Source of the DNA: Cytophaga aurantiaca DSM 3654
GTDB lineage: Bacteria > Bacteroidota > Bacteroidia > Cytophagales > Cytophagaceae
Length of the DNA: 64,000 bases
NCBI RefSeq assembly: GCF_000379725.1
Contig: NZ_KB903620.1
Span: forward strand, 230,888 to 294,887
Reading direction: 5' to 3'
The notes below the pieces were generated by a model. The model saw only the letters and a program-made list of their open reading frames with translations, searched no databases and had not been told where the DNA came from. Positions 55,010-63,871 of this stretch are shown one piece after another. The position numbers and the translations under genes were made by a program. Each line of letters opens with the position of its first letter. The first letter of the stretch is position 1.

Positions 55010-55849
55010 TTAATTAGACTCTTTTAAATAGCTGTCAATAATCGCCTGAAACTCCGGATCACTATCCAATCCTTTTGCTTTCGTGAAATATTGATTCGCT
55101 TTGCTTTTATTTCCTAACTCCAGATAACTTAAGCCCAGATAAAATGTTCCGGAAGCATGTGCCGGATTCACTTTAATCAGTTCTTCGAATCTATCTACCG
55201 CCTTGGCGTATTGGCCTGACTGCATAGATAAGTATCCCAAATTAAATATTGCTGTCTGGTTTGCCGGATCCTCTTTAACCACTTCTCTTAAAAGAGCAAT
55301 GCCTTTCATTGGAGTAGACGTAGTAACGTACGTCATGGCTAATTTTGATTTTGTATCTAAGTTCTTAGCATTAAGATCTAAGGCCTTTTGATAATAAAAT
55401 CTGGATTTGTCCATGTAAGTAGATTTGTCATTTTCAGAAACCAAATCTGATGCTTGCATGTATGCATCTCCCGCAGAAACCAAATTTTTCTCTGTTGGTT
55501 GCAGTAACACAATTTCCCCTGAATATTTAGCTACGCTGTCGTATTGGTGAAATTGAGTATAATACTTTACAATAGAGTCTGCAAAGATACGCTTTTTTTC
55601 TTTATCCGAAATGGAATAATACTTCTTTGTGAAATCCTGTATCTTTTTTTGTTCGTCGTTGGAAGGTTTGTGTGTATGCTTTTCAGCCATCAACTTTCCT
55701 GCTTCCGATTTTGAATCACTTGCTGATACTGTTTCTTCTGCACCTTTTACAGCTTCTTTTTCATTGTCAACCAATACCTTAGGTAGGCTGAAAACAATTC
55801 CAATCCCAACTGCTGCTGCTAAAATGGCGATTATTTGCTTTTTTTGCAT
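55010..55849 (-). CDS. TPR protein with N-terminal membrane anchor
   Basis: The 279-residue product has one membrane helix (~6-23) and tetratricopeptide repeats from ~115 to 275 (ATFYLGLSYLELGNKSKANQ type: GTFYLGLSYLELGNKSKANQ; NQTAIFNLGYLSMQSGQYAK). Residues 30-70 are charged and disordered-looking. It stands between HU and rng; the role is unknown. Confidence 0.85.
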   Translation of the reverse strand: MQKKQIIAILAAAVGIGIVFSLPKVLVDNEKEAVKGAEETVSASDSKSEAGKLMAEKHTHKPSNDEQKKIQDFTKKYYSISDKEKKRIFADSIVKYYTQFHQYDSVAKYSGEIVLLQPTEKNLVSAGDAYMQASDLVSENDKSTYMDKSRFYYQKALDLNAKNLDTKSKLAMTYVTTSTPMKGIALLREVVKEDPANQTAIFNLGYLSMQSGQYAKAVDRFEELIKVNPAHASGTFYLGLSYLELGNKSKANQYFTKAKGLDSDPEFQAIIDSYLKESN

Positions 55850-55867
55850 ATTCTGGAAGAAAAGAAA

Positions 55868-55891
55868 GAGCCTGCATGAACATACAGGCTC
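55868..55891 (-). terminator. Terminator after the HU-like gene
   Basis: GAGCCTG and CAGGCTC form a 7-bp stem with a 10-nt loop; on the minus strand it is followed by a T-rich tract. Confidence 0.75.
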
Positions 55892-55923
55892 AACTTATTT
55901 TATTTCGTCAAATAATGCTGGAA

Positions 55924-56256
55924 CTAGTCAACTTCTTCGTCAGCACCAATGAATTTTTCAGCCATTACCTTCACTTTTTTGCTTGATTTGATTTTCTCAA
56001 CGAAAACCTTAGCTGGCTTAAAGCTTGGAATGTAGTGCTCATCAATGATGATAGCTGTGTTTTTAGAAATGTTACGTGCTACTTTGCGTGCGCGTTTTTT
56101 GTTGATAAAACTACCGAAACCTCTTACGTAGATGTTGTGTCCTTCAGACATAGAGTCTTTGACAACCTTAAAGAACGCTTCTACTGTTGTTGTTACATCA
56201 GCTTTGTCGATTCCTGTCTTTTCTGCGATTTCGTTAATTACGTCTGCCTTCGTCAT
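55924..56256 (-). CDS. HU/IHF family DNA-binding protein
   Basis: The 110-residue protein has the HU fold: MTKADVINEIAEKTGI, VEAFFKVVKDSMSEGHNIYV, RGFGSFINKKRARKVARN (arm), and IPSFKPAKVFVEKI. It is about 15 residues longer than E. coli HU because of an acidic C-terminal tail (EKFIGADEEVD). It binds and bends DNA. A TATTTTTG -7 box lies upstream. Confidence 0.93.
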   Translation of the reverse strand: MTKADVINEIAEKTGIDKADVTTTVEAFFKVVKDSMSEGHNIYVRGFGSFINKKRARKVARNISKNTAIIIDEHYIPSFKPAKVFVEKIKSSKKVKVMAEKFIGADEEVD

Positions 56257-56294
56257 TACTCTATATTTATTAATTATATGATACTTAATACGTT

Positions 56295-56302
56295 CAAAAA
56301 TA
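56295..56302 (-). promoter_or_regulatory. Putative -7 box for the HU-like gene
   Basis: On the minus strand this reads TATTTTTG, matching TAnnTTTG, about 39 bp before the ATG at 56256. No convincing -33 element is present. Confidence 0.35.
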
Positions 56303-56405
56303 GCTTACAAATTTAGGCTACTAATTCGTTAATAAAAAATATATTTACTTAATTAATCCTACATAATTTTGTGTAACATAAGCGGTTAAGCAAAACACTT
56401 TCATC

Positions 56406-57473
56406 TTGGTAACATCTGGCATTGAAAAAAAGTTCTCTAAAGAGCTGATAAATTGGTATTTAAGAAATAAAAGAGAGCTTCCCTGGCGCGAAACGGTAGA
56501 TCCATATCCGATCTGGCTCTCTGAAATTATTTTACAACAGACCCGGGTTCAACAAGGATTGCCTTATTATTTTTCCTTTTTAAAGCATTTTCCAACGGTA
56601 AATGACTTGGCCAATGCCAGTGAAAAACAAATTTTATCTCTTTGGCAAGGTCTGGGTTATTATTCCAGAGCCCGAAATCTCCATAAAACAGCTCAGCTTG
56701 TTGTATCAGATTATGCCGGTTCTTTTCCGGATACCTATATCAATTTATTGAAGTTAAAAGGCGTGGGTCCATATACTGCCGCAGCAATTGCTTCCTTTGC
56801 CTTCAAAGAACAGGTAGCGGTTGTGGATGGCAATGTATACCGTGTATTAACACGAATCTTTGGCATTTATGAAGACATCACCTTAAACACTACCAAAAAG
56901 GTAATTGCTGAATTGGCTCAAAAACTAGTTCCTCAAAAACTACCTGATATCTATAACCAGGCTATTATGGAGTTTGGCGCAATGCATTGTACTCCGGCCA
57001 ATCCCAACTGCAGCACCTGTCCATTTGCCCGATCCTGTGTTGCAAATGCTGCCGGCGATCAAAAAATACTTCCCATTAAAACCAAAGCTAAAGCGAAGCA
57101 AGAACGTTTCTTTAATTATTTTATGGTGCGTTGCGGTGATGAAGTTTTAATGAAAGAACGCGGTAGCAATGACATCTGGCAAGGATTGTTTGAGTTTCTA
57201 TTATTTGAAACAAAAAAGAAGACTTCCTTTTCAGGAATTCTGAAAATTGTACCACTCATTCCTGAGAAAAATATTCAGGCAGAATATGGGCCCTACAAAC
57301 ACATTTTAAGTCATCAAATCTTACATGCAACATTCTATTCTGTTGAAGTAACTAAAAAGCAATTTGCTGCGATTAAAAAAGAGTACGCGCTTGAAGAGGT
57401 TAACATAAGAGAAATAACGGCTACACCGAAGCCCGTTTTGATTACTAAGTATTTGAAGGCTCACAAATTTTAG
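56406..57473 (+). CDS. mutY: A/G-specific adenine glycosylase
   Basis: MutY removes A opposite 8-oxoG. The 355-residue protein has the catalytic Glu region PYPIWLSEIILQQTRV, the HhH motif LKGVGPYTAAAIASF with VVDGNVYRVLTRI, a 4Fe-4S cluster (CTPANPNCSTCPFARSC) and a C-terminal NUDIX-like domain. The start is TTG at 56406: the frame opens after a stop at 56379-56381 and contains no ATG or GTG before it. It begins the mutY-ssb-gldE-gldD cluster. Confidence 0.93.
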   Translation: MVTSGIEKKFSKELINWYLRNKRELPWRETVDPYPIWLSEIILQQTRVQQGLPYYFSFLKHFPTVNDLANASEKQILSLWQGLGYYSRARNLHKTAQLVVSDYAGSFPDTYINLLKLKGVGPYTAAAIASFAFKEQVAVVDGNVYRVLTRIFGIYEDITLNTTKKVIAELAQKLVPQKLPDIYNQAIMEFGAMHCTPANPNCSTCPFARSCVANAAGDQKILPIKTKAKAKQERFFNYFMVRCGDEVLMKERGSNDIWQGLFEFLLFETKKKTSFSGILKIVPLIPEKNIQAEYGPYKHILSHQILHATFYSVEVTKKQFAAIKKEYALEEVNIREITATPKPVLITKYLKAHKF

Positions 57474-57536
57474 CTACCTTTAAGTAATAAATATTTTTCA
57501 ATACAGCTATTTTAAAAGTTTTAATGTATCACACCC

Positions 57537-57989
57537 ATGGCAGGAATTAACAAAGTCATTTTAGTAGGGAATCTTGGTAAAGATCCTGAAGTGCGTGCAG
57601 TAGGCACCGACAGAAAAGTTGCAAGTTTTTCCCTAGCAACGACAGAATCTTACAAAAACAAAAGCGGCGAACGTGTTGACCAGACTGAATGGCACAACAT
57701 TGTATTTTGGGGCCCGATTGCAGACGTAATTGAACGTTACCTTAGAAAAGGAAGTCAAATTTATGTTGAAGGAAAAATCCGTACGCGTTCGTACGATGAC
57801 AAAGATGGTGTGAAAAAATACATCACTGAAATTATTGGTGATACAATGACCATGTTGGGAACAAAAGGTTCTTCGGATTCTTCAGCTTCTTCTTCCGGTT
57901 CGTCGTCTTCATCTTCTGCTGCTCCAGCAATGGAAAGCGCAGGCTCATTTGAACCACAGACAAGTGGTGCAGATGATTTACCGTTCTAA
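57537..57989 (+). CDS. ssb: Single-stranded DNA-binding protein
   Basis: The 150-residue protein has an OB fold (INKVILVGNLGKDPEVR, TEWHNIVFWGPIADVIERYL, GSQIYVEGKIRTR), a Ser-rich linker (~113-130) and the acidic end DDLPF that recruits partners. Length and ends are typical. A terminator separates it from gldE. Confidence 0.97.
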   Translation: MAGINKVILVGNLGKDPEVRAVGTDRKVASFSLATTESYKNKSGERVDQTEWHNIVFWGPIADVIERYLRKGSQIYVEGKIRTRSYDDKDGVKKYITEIIGDTMTMLGTKGSSDSSASSSGSSSSSSAAPAMESAGSFEPQTSGADDLPF

Positions 57990-58095
57990 TGTTTCACTAA
58001 AAGAATTGTTCGTGGAACGATCCGCTGATCCTTACCCCATTTATTCATTCACTATAGACCTTATAATTTCTATAGTTCATGCATAGGCAATTCAT

Positions 58096-58133
58096 AAAGC
58101 CTGTTGCGAGTTTATATACTTGCAACAGGCTTT
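58096..58133 (+). terminator. Terminator after ssb
   Basis: A perfect 12-bp stem AAAGCCTGTTGC with a 14-nt loop, followed by a T-rich tract, between ssb and gldE. Confidence 0.8.
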
Positions 58134-58168
58134 CTTATTTTAAATTAAAATTAAGCCATTAACGTTTT

Positions 58169-59041
58169 ATGTCCGAAGGGGGTAAACAGAATAAAAAGTC
58201 GTCAGATTCATTTTCAAAATACTTACGCAAAGTATTTGGCCTAACTGAAATTACAGATAGCCAACGTGAGTACATTGAAAAATTGGAACGTGAACTGGAA
58301 TCTGCTAAAGGTAAACTGAGTACGCGCGAAGAAAAAGAAATGCTTCGCGGACTGGTGAAGTTTGGCAACATTATGGTGAAACAGATCATGTGTCCGCGTA
58401 TGGACATGGCTGCGGTTGACATTGCGCTGAATTACCAGGAACTACAGCAGTACATCAGTACATGCGGCTTTTCCCGAATTCCTGTTTACAAAGAATCGGC
58501 TGATAAAATTGAAGGCGTATTAAATATCAAAGATCTTTTTCCGTTCTATAACAAAGACAAAGATTTTAACTGGCAAAAATTAATTCGTTCTGTTGAGTTT
58601 ATTCCTGAAACAAAACTGATCGAAGAACTGTTGCGTGAATTCCAGCTGAAACATTTGCACATGGCAATTGTCGTGGATGAATACGGTGGTACAGCAGGTT
58701 TGATCACAATGGAAGATGTTATCGAAGAAATTGTAGGTGATATACACGATGAATACGATGACGATGTAAAACAATTTGCAAAGCTAAGCGATACAAGTTA
58801 TCTGGTTGAAGGGAAAATGTCACTGGTAGATTTCTATAAAGCAATTGAATTGGATCACGATGTTTTTTCAGAGATAAAAGGTGAAAGTGAAACACTTGGA
58901 GGCTTGCTGTTAAACATCAATTCAGATATGCCAAAGTTAGGCGACGAAATTACTTATGCCGATTATATTTTTAAAATTGATGCTGTAAATAACAAACGTA
59001 TTTTACGTGTAAAAGTAACTGTACCTGAAAATGAAGAATAA
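58169..59041 (+). CDS. gldE: GldE-like CBS/CorC_HlyC domain protein lacking the DUF21 membrane domain
   Basis: The 290-residue protein starts with a charged helical region (~1-55), then EEKEMLRGLVKFGNIMVKQIMCPRMDM, two CBS domains (FSRIPVYKESADKIEGVLNI; MAIVVDEYGGTAGLITMEDV) and a CorC_HlyC domain (~205-290; YLVEGKMSLVDFYKAI). GldE of F. johnsoniae, as I recall it, has an N-terminal DUF21 membrane domain; here none exists, and the upstream gap is too short and holds a terminator. The symbol rests on the coupled gldD, which it overlaps by 11 bp. Confidence 0.82.
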   Translation: MSEGGKQNKKSSDSFSKYLRKVFGLTEITDSQREYIEKLERELESAKGKLSTREEKEMLRGLVKFGNIMVKQIMCPRMDMAAVDIALNYQELQQYISTCGFSRIPVYKESADKIEGVLNIKDLFPFYNKDKDFNWQKLIRSVEFIPETKLIEELLREFQLKHLHMAIVVDEYGGTAGLITMEDVIEEIVGDIHDEYDDDVKQFAKLSDTSYLVEGKMSLVDFYKAIELDHDVFSEIKGESETLGGLLLNINSDMPKLGDEITYADYIFKIDAVNNKRILRVKVTVPENEE

Positions 59042-59627
59042 TTTATTTGCCGTTTCACTATTCTGTTCGTTATTGTTATTTGTTGCAGTTAGCTGCAGCA
59101 ATGAAGAAACAACTTTTCAGCCTAAACCAAAAGGATATAATAAAATTGATCTGCCTAAGCATAGCTACGATACACTGAAAGGTGTATACCCATACACCTT
59201 TGAATATTCCAGTATAGCTCAGATCAAACCCGACACAAGCAAAACTGCAGAGCCCTACTGGATCGATATTTATTATCCCGAATACAAAGCAAATATTCAG
59301 ATCACGTATAAGAATCCGAAAAATGATCCAAAGCTATTGGATGAATACATCCGCGATTCACATACATTGGCAAACAAACACAATGTGAAAGCATATGCGA
59401 TTGACGAATTGGTCATCTCCAATCCAAATGGTTATGCTGTGAAAGTGTTTGAGTTAAGTGGCGATGTGCCAAGTCAAATCCAGTTTCATGTAACAGATTC
59501 TACATCGCATTTTCTTCGTGGTGCTGTATATTTCCGGACTTCTACAAAAAATGATTCGCTGGCGCCTGTTATCAATTATATGAAAGAGGATGTGCTGCAT
59601 TTGATAGAGACATTGAAGTTTAAATAA
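59031..59627 (+). CDS. gldD: Gliding motility lipoprotein GldD
   Basis: GldD is required for gliding in F. johnsoniae. The 198-residue product has an SPII signal with lipobox AVSC, then PKGYNKIDLPKHSYDTL, PYTFEYSSIAQIK, WIDIYYPEYKANIQITYK, and FLRGAVYFRTSTKNDSLAPV, the family's conserved blocks. It overlaps gldE by 11 bp. Confidence 0.93.
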   Translation: MKNNLFAVSLFCSLLLFVAVSCSNEETTFQPKPKGYNKIDLPKHSYDTLKGVYPYTFEYSSIAQIKPDTSKTAEPYWIDIYYPEYKANIQITYKNPKNDPKLLDEYIRDSHTLANKHNVKAYAIDELVISNPNGYAVKVFELSGDVPSQIQFHVTDSTSHFLRGAVYFRTSTKNDSLAPVINYMKEDVLHLIETLKFK

Positions 59628-59631
59628 CTCT

Positions 59632-59808
59632 ATGAATTGGTCTGCATTCACTTACTTACTATTCCCTGTAATGGTTATTACAACGGCAATTGGATTTATT
59701 GCAACAGCATGGACCTATTTTTCTACTAAAAAATTAAGTAGAATTGGGTTATACATAACTTTTCTTCCAGCTTTGCTGTTTGCAATTATATTCTTTTTGT
59801 TAAAATAA
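59632..59808 (+). CDS. 58-residue membrane protein between gldD and recG
   Basis: Reading ATG at 59632 to TAA at 59806 gives a 58-residue protein with two membrane helices (FTYLLFPVMVITTAIGFIAT and LYITFLPALLFAIIFFLL) and a short basic loop (STKKLSRIG). It begins 4 bp after gldD and precedes recG by 34 bp. I do not recognise a family; the two-helix pattern and tight placement support it as real. Confidence 0.62.
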   Translation: MNWSAFTYLLFPVMVITTAIGFIATAWTYFSTKKLSRIGLYITFLPALLFAIIFFLLK

Positions 59809-59842
59809 TTCCAACGCAGCTAGCTGTTTCAGTTTTAAGCGC

Positions 59843-61933
59843 ATGTCAAATATTTTAGAAACTAAAATAGAATTTCTGAAAGGTATCGGTCCGCAGAAAG
59901 CTGCGTTGCTGAATACCGAATTGCGCATTTTTACATTTGAAGATTTACTTTACTACTTCCCTTTCCGTCACGAAGACCGCAGTAAGATCTATGCCATTAA
60001 AGACATACATGAAGACTTGCCGTACGTTCAAGTGCGTGGACGCATAACCGGAATTTCGAGTCAGGGTGTCGGACCAAAGAAACGTCTTATTGCTTATGTG
60101 CAGGACGATACAGGTATTTTGGAATTGGTATGGTTTCAGGGCGGTGCATGGATCGAAAAAAATATTCTTCCCAATACCATTTACGTTGTTTTCGGGAAGC
60201 CCAATCTCTACGGACGTAAACTGAATGTAGTACATCCGGAAATGGAAGTCTATTCTGAGGAACATGCTCAGAAAGGTTTGCAGGCCGTATACAATGTAAC
60301 AGAGAAATTAAAAGGCCGAAGCATAGACAGCAAAGCACTTTCAAAAATCATTGAACGTGTTGTCAAAGAAGCTGCTACACGCCTTCCGGAAATATTGCCT
60401 GCGGCAATCATTGATCAATTCAAACTGATCTCACGGGCACAGGCAATGGAATGGATCCACATTCCACCAAATGCAGCCGCATTAGAAAAAGCTACTGCAC
60501 GATTAAAGTTTGAAGAGCTTTTTTTAATTCAGATCAAATTGCTGCATCAGCGTACCTATAGAAAAATTCATTATAAAGGATTTGTGTTTAATCACATTCC
60601 AACCTTAAATGTTTTTTATAAAGAACATCTTCCGTTTGATCTTACAGATGCACAAAAGCGTGTTATAAAAGAAATATATAAGGATGTCTGTTCGGGAAAG
60701 CAGATGAACAGGCTGCTACAAGGTGATGTAGGAAGTGGGAAAACCATTGTGGGTTTCTTATGTATGATCATGGCAATCGACAATGGTCATCAGGCTTGTT
60801 TGATCGCCCCTACAGAAATTCTGGCCGCACAGCATTACGAAGGTTTAAAAGAACTGGCAGCAAAAGTTGGATTGACCGTAGCCAAACTTACAGGTTCTTC
60901 CAAGAAAAAAGAACGTGATGTTATTCATCGAGATTTGTTGGATGGCTCACTGAATATCTTAATTGGCACACATGCCATACTTGAAGATGTTGTTCAGTTC
61001 AAATCATTAGGCATGTGTATCATTGATGAACAGCACCGCTTTGGTGTAGCACAGCGTGCTAAGCTGTGGAAGAAAAATGTCGACATACCTCCTCACATTT
61101 TAGTTATGACAGCGACACCTATTCCGCGGACGCTTGCAATGACACTGTATGGCGACTTAGATATTTCTGTGATCGATCAAATGCCGGCGGGTAGAAAACC
61201 TATTTCCACTTCACATAAATACGACAAAGATCGTTTGCTTGTCTTTGGATTTATTCGCAAACAAATTTTAGAAGGCCGACAAGTTTATATTGTATATCCA
61301 TTAATAGAAGAAAATGAAAAGCTTGATCTGAAAGATCTGATGGACGGCTTTGAAAGTATCAACCGTGCATTTCCTGAATTTCCTGTTGGTATTTTACACG
61401 GGCGCATGAAACCTGCAGATAAAGATTTTGAAATGCAGCGTTTTGTAAAAGGCGAAACAAAAATCATGGTTGCGACAACGGTTATTGAAGTTGGCGTAAA
61501 CGTACCGAATGCAAGTGTAATGGTTATTGAGAATGCAGAACGTTTTGGCTTGTCGCAGCTGCATCAGTTGCGTGGACGTGTTGGACGCGGTGCAGATCAA
61601 TCCTATTGTGTTTTAATGACCAGTCATAAATTATCTACGAACAGCAAAACGCGTATCGAAACCATGGTGCGTACAACCAATGGTTTTGAAATTGCAGATG
61701 TTGATTTAAAGCTGCGCGGACCGGGAGATCTGGCAGGCACACAGCAGAGTGGTGTACTTGATTTACGTCTTGCTGATCTGGTACAGGATTCTCATACACT
61801 ACAGGTAAGCCGTCAGGCTGCTATGGATCTGCTCGATAGCGATTCCGATCTGTTAAAGCCGGAGAATCGTATGCTGCGTAATTATATGGAATCAAAAAGT
61901 AAGAATAGTAAAGAGTGGAGCAGAATAAGTTAA
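59843..61933 (+). CDS. recG: ATP-dependent DNA helicase RecG
   Basis: RecG reverses stalled forks and branch-migrates Holliday junctions. The 696-residue protein has the N-terminal wedge OB fold (VQVRGRITGISSQGVGPKKR), Walker A GDVGSGKT, the DEQH box IIDEQHRFGVAQR, ATPIPRTLA, and the C-terminal ADVDLKLRGPGDLAGTQQSG. Complete length. Confidence 0.97.
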   Translation: MSNILETKIEFLKGIGPQKAALLNTELRIFTFEDLLYYFPFRHEDRSKIYAIKDIHEDLPYVQVRGRITGISSQGVGPKKRLIAYVQDDTGILELVWFQGGAWIEKNILPNTIYVVFGKPNLYGRKLNVVHPEMEVYSEEHAQKGLQAVYNVTEKLKGRSIDSKALSKIIERVVKEAATRLPEILPAAIIDQFKLISRAQAMEWIHIPPNAAALEKATARLKFEELFLIQIKLLHQRTYRKIHYKGFVFNHIPTLNVFYKEHLPFDLTDAQKRVIKEIYKDVCSGKQMNRLLQGDVGSGKTIVGFLCMIMAIDNGHQACLIAPTEILAAQHYEGLKELAAKVGLTVAKLTGSSKKKERDVIHRDLLDGSLNILIGTHAILEDVVQFKSLGMCIIDEQHRFGVAQRAKLWKKNVDIPPHILVMTATPIPRTLAMTLYGDLDISVIDQMPAGRKPISTSHKYDKDRLLVFGFIRKQILEGRQVYIVYPLIEENEKLDLKDLMDGFESINRAFPEFPVGILHGRMKPADKDFEMQRFVKGETKIMVATTVIEVGVNVPNASVMVIENAERFGLSQLHQLRGRVGRGADQSYCVLMTSHKLSTNSKTRIETMVRTTNGFEIADVDLKLRGPGDLAGTQQSGVLDLRLADLVQDSHTLQVSRQAAMDLLDSDSDLLKPENRMLRNYMESKSKNSKEWSRIS

Positions 61934-61993
61934 AGGTTGAACGCCTATTTCGGAAAGCTTAATGCTTGTTCTCTCATTCGTTAAACAGTATAT

Positions 61994-63043
61994 ATGAAAC
62001 ATAAAGTTAATCTGCATTTAGTATTGTGCATCTTGCTATTGATTACTGCAAGTATTAAAACTACTGCACAAACCAATTACAAAAATATTGTACTGGAAGG
62101 TGGCGGAATTAGAGGCTTTGCATATATAGGAACCTATGAAGTATTAGACAGCTTACATATATTAGATTCTATTGAACGGGTTGGAGGAAGCTCTGCAGGT
62201 GCTATTCAAGCTGCATTACTGGCAGTAGGTTATACACCTTCTGAAATGAAAGTAATTGCTGAAACCATTCCGCTCAAAAAATTTACTGATGGCGGCTGGT
62301 CTGTTATCGGCGGATCCAGAAGAATGCATAAACAATTTGGCTGGTATAAAGGAGATGCTTTTGCTACATGGATTGGAGAACTGATTGCTAAAAAAACAGG
62401 CTCTCCTTCTACTACATTTGCAGAGCTTCATGCAAATAAAACTCAAAAGGGATATAAAGATTTGTATATAACCGGTACAGATTTAACGTATCAATGCTTG
62501 CGCATTTTTTCTTATGAGCATTATCCTAACATGAGTATTCGCGATGCGGTACGTATTTCAATGTCAATTCCATTCTATTACAAACCTATTTTGATAGATG
62601 ATTCCGGTAAGGTTTGTTCTAAAACAGAGCAAAATAAAACCATTCATGTAATGGTAGACGGTGGCGTTTTATCCAATTATCCGATTCACATGTTTGACTC
62701 AACAAAATACAGTGCCGGATTCGATTCTATAAATGTGTTTTATACAAACCCTGCAACATTAGGTATACTTTTGGAACATTCCGATCAAATAAAATACAGT
62801 GTGCAAAATTCGGGTGTTGCCCCCGTACAAATTAAAAAAATAACACAATTTTATTCAGCACTCTATTTTACTCTTGTTGACAAGCCAAATCCTGAGCTAG
62901 CATATGCCAATGTAACTAAAAGAACAATCAGCATAGACAATTTAAATCTTTCACCTCGGGTTCGAAAACTCGATCCAGAAATAGTACAGTCGCTCATCAA
63001 CAGCGGACGAGTTGGTGCACTTCATTTTTTTAAACTGAATTAA
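61994..63043 (+). CDS. Patatin-like phospholipase
   Basis: The 349-residue product has a signal peptide (~1-25, ending TTAQ) and a patatin domain with oxyanion hole GGGIRGFAYIG, nucleophile Ser in GGSSAGAIQ and the Asp in VDGGVLSNYP, forming the Ser-Asp dyad. It lacks the C-terminal barrel of surface patatin/PlpD proteins, so it is probably periplasmic or secreted. Substrate is unknown. Confidence 0.88.
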   Translation: MKHKVNLHLVLCILLLITASIKTTAQTNYKNIVLEGGGIRGFAYIGTYEVLDSLHILDSIERVGGSSAGAIQAALLAVGYTPSEMKVIAETIPLKKFTDGGWSVIGGSRRMHKQFGWYKGDAFATWIGELIAKKTGSPSTTFAELHANKTQKGYKDLYITGTDLTYQCLRIFSYEHYPNMSIRDAVRISMSIPFYYKPILIDDSGKVCSKTEQNKTIHVMVDGGVLSNYPIHMFDSTKYSAGFDSINVFYTNPATLGILLEHSDQIKYSVQNSGVAPVQIKKITQFYSALYFTLVDKPNPELAYANVTKRTISIDNLNLSPRVRKLDPEIVQSLINSGRVGALHFFKLN

Positions 63044-63058
63044 TTTATAGTTATTAAG

Positions 63059-63793
63059 ATGAAAAAGATCATTAAAAAAATATTCCATCTGATTGGATTT
63101 GAAATTACGTCAACAAAATACATAGTTTCTCCGCCCGATGCTTTTGAAGATCAGAAGAAGATTTTAGCGGGACAAAAATCTGTAACAATATTTGATGTAG
63201 GTGCCCACCACGGGCAAACGGCATTGGCTTATACGAAATTATTTGATACACCTCAGATATTTTCTTTCGAACCTTTTGGCGAATCCTATACTGCCTTAAC
63301 AAATACGGTAAAGCCATTCGGTAATATAAAGACATTCAATACAGCATTAAGCAATATTACCGGTGAGGTAGAATTTCATAGCAATCAATCTTCTGCTACC
63401 AATTCCATTTTGCCTACACACAAAGAAGGTGCTGCTGTTTGGGATGTTGATCTATTAGATACGATTCATAAAATAAAAGTACCTGTAACTACCGTTGATG
63501 CTTTTATAGCTTCAAATAACATTTCACATGTTGATGTTTTAAAGATCGATACACAAGGGACAGAGTATTTAGTAATTGAAGGTGCGTTGCAAAGTATTAA
63601 AGCAGGAAAGATTAAAATGATCTATATGGAAATCTTAACATTGCCTACTTATGAAAATCAAAAAAAGTTTGATGAGATTTTGCTGCTCTTGCGAACAAAC
63701 GGATTTGAACTGCATAATATTTATAATACCTCTCTTACAAAAAATGGTGTATTAAGGCAGGTTGATGCATTGTTCGTTTATACTAAGATCTGA
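63059..63793 (+). CDS. FkbM family methyltransferase
   Basis: The 244-residue protein carries the SAM-binding motif FDVGAHHGQTALAY (~42-55), the HVDVLKIDTQGTEYLVIEGA block (~159-178) that marks FkbM, and a C-terminal helical end. FkbM enzymes methylate O groups, often on glycans or polyketides; the substrate is unknown. It follows the patatin gene by 15 bp. Confidence 0.9.
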   Translation: MKKIIKKIFHLIGFEITSTKYIVSPPDAFEDQKKILAGQKSVTIFDVGAHHGQTALAYTKLFDTPQIFSFEPFGESYTALTNTVKPFGNIKTFNTALSNITGEVEFHSNQSSATNSILPTHKEGAAVWDVDLLDTIHKIKVPVTTVDAFIASNNISHVDVLKIDTQGTEYLVIEGALQSIKAGKIKMIYMEILTLPTYENQKKFDEILLLLRTNGFELHNIYNTSLTKNGVLRQVDALFVYTKI

Positions 63794-63815
63794 TTTCTTT
63801 AGAAAAAGGACTAAT

Positions 63816-63851
63816 AAAAAATCCCTTCCGGATATCCGGAAGGGATTTTTT
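63816..63851. terminator. Perfect palindromic bidirectional terminator
   Basis: A perfect 36-nt palindrome (18-bp arms of AAAAAATCCCTTCCGGAT and its complement) lies between convergent genes. Confidence 0.93.
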
Positions 63852-63871
63852 ATTTATTGATGTAAAACGAA

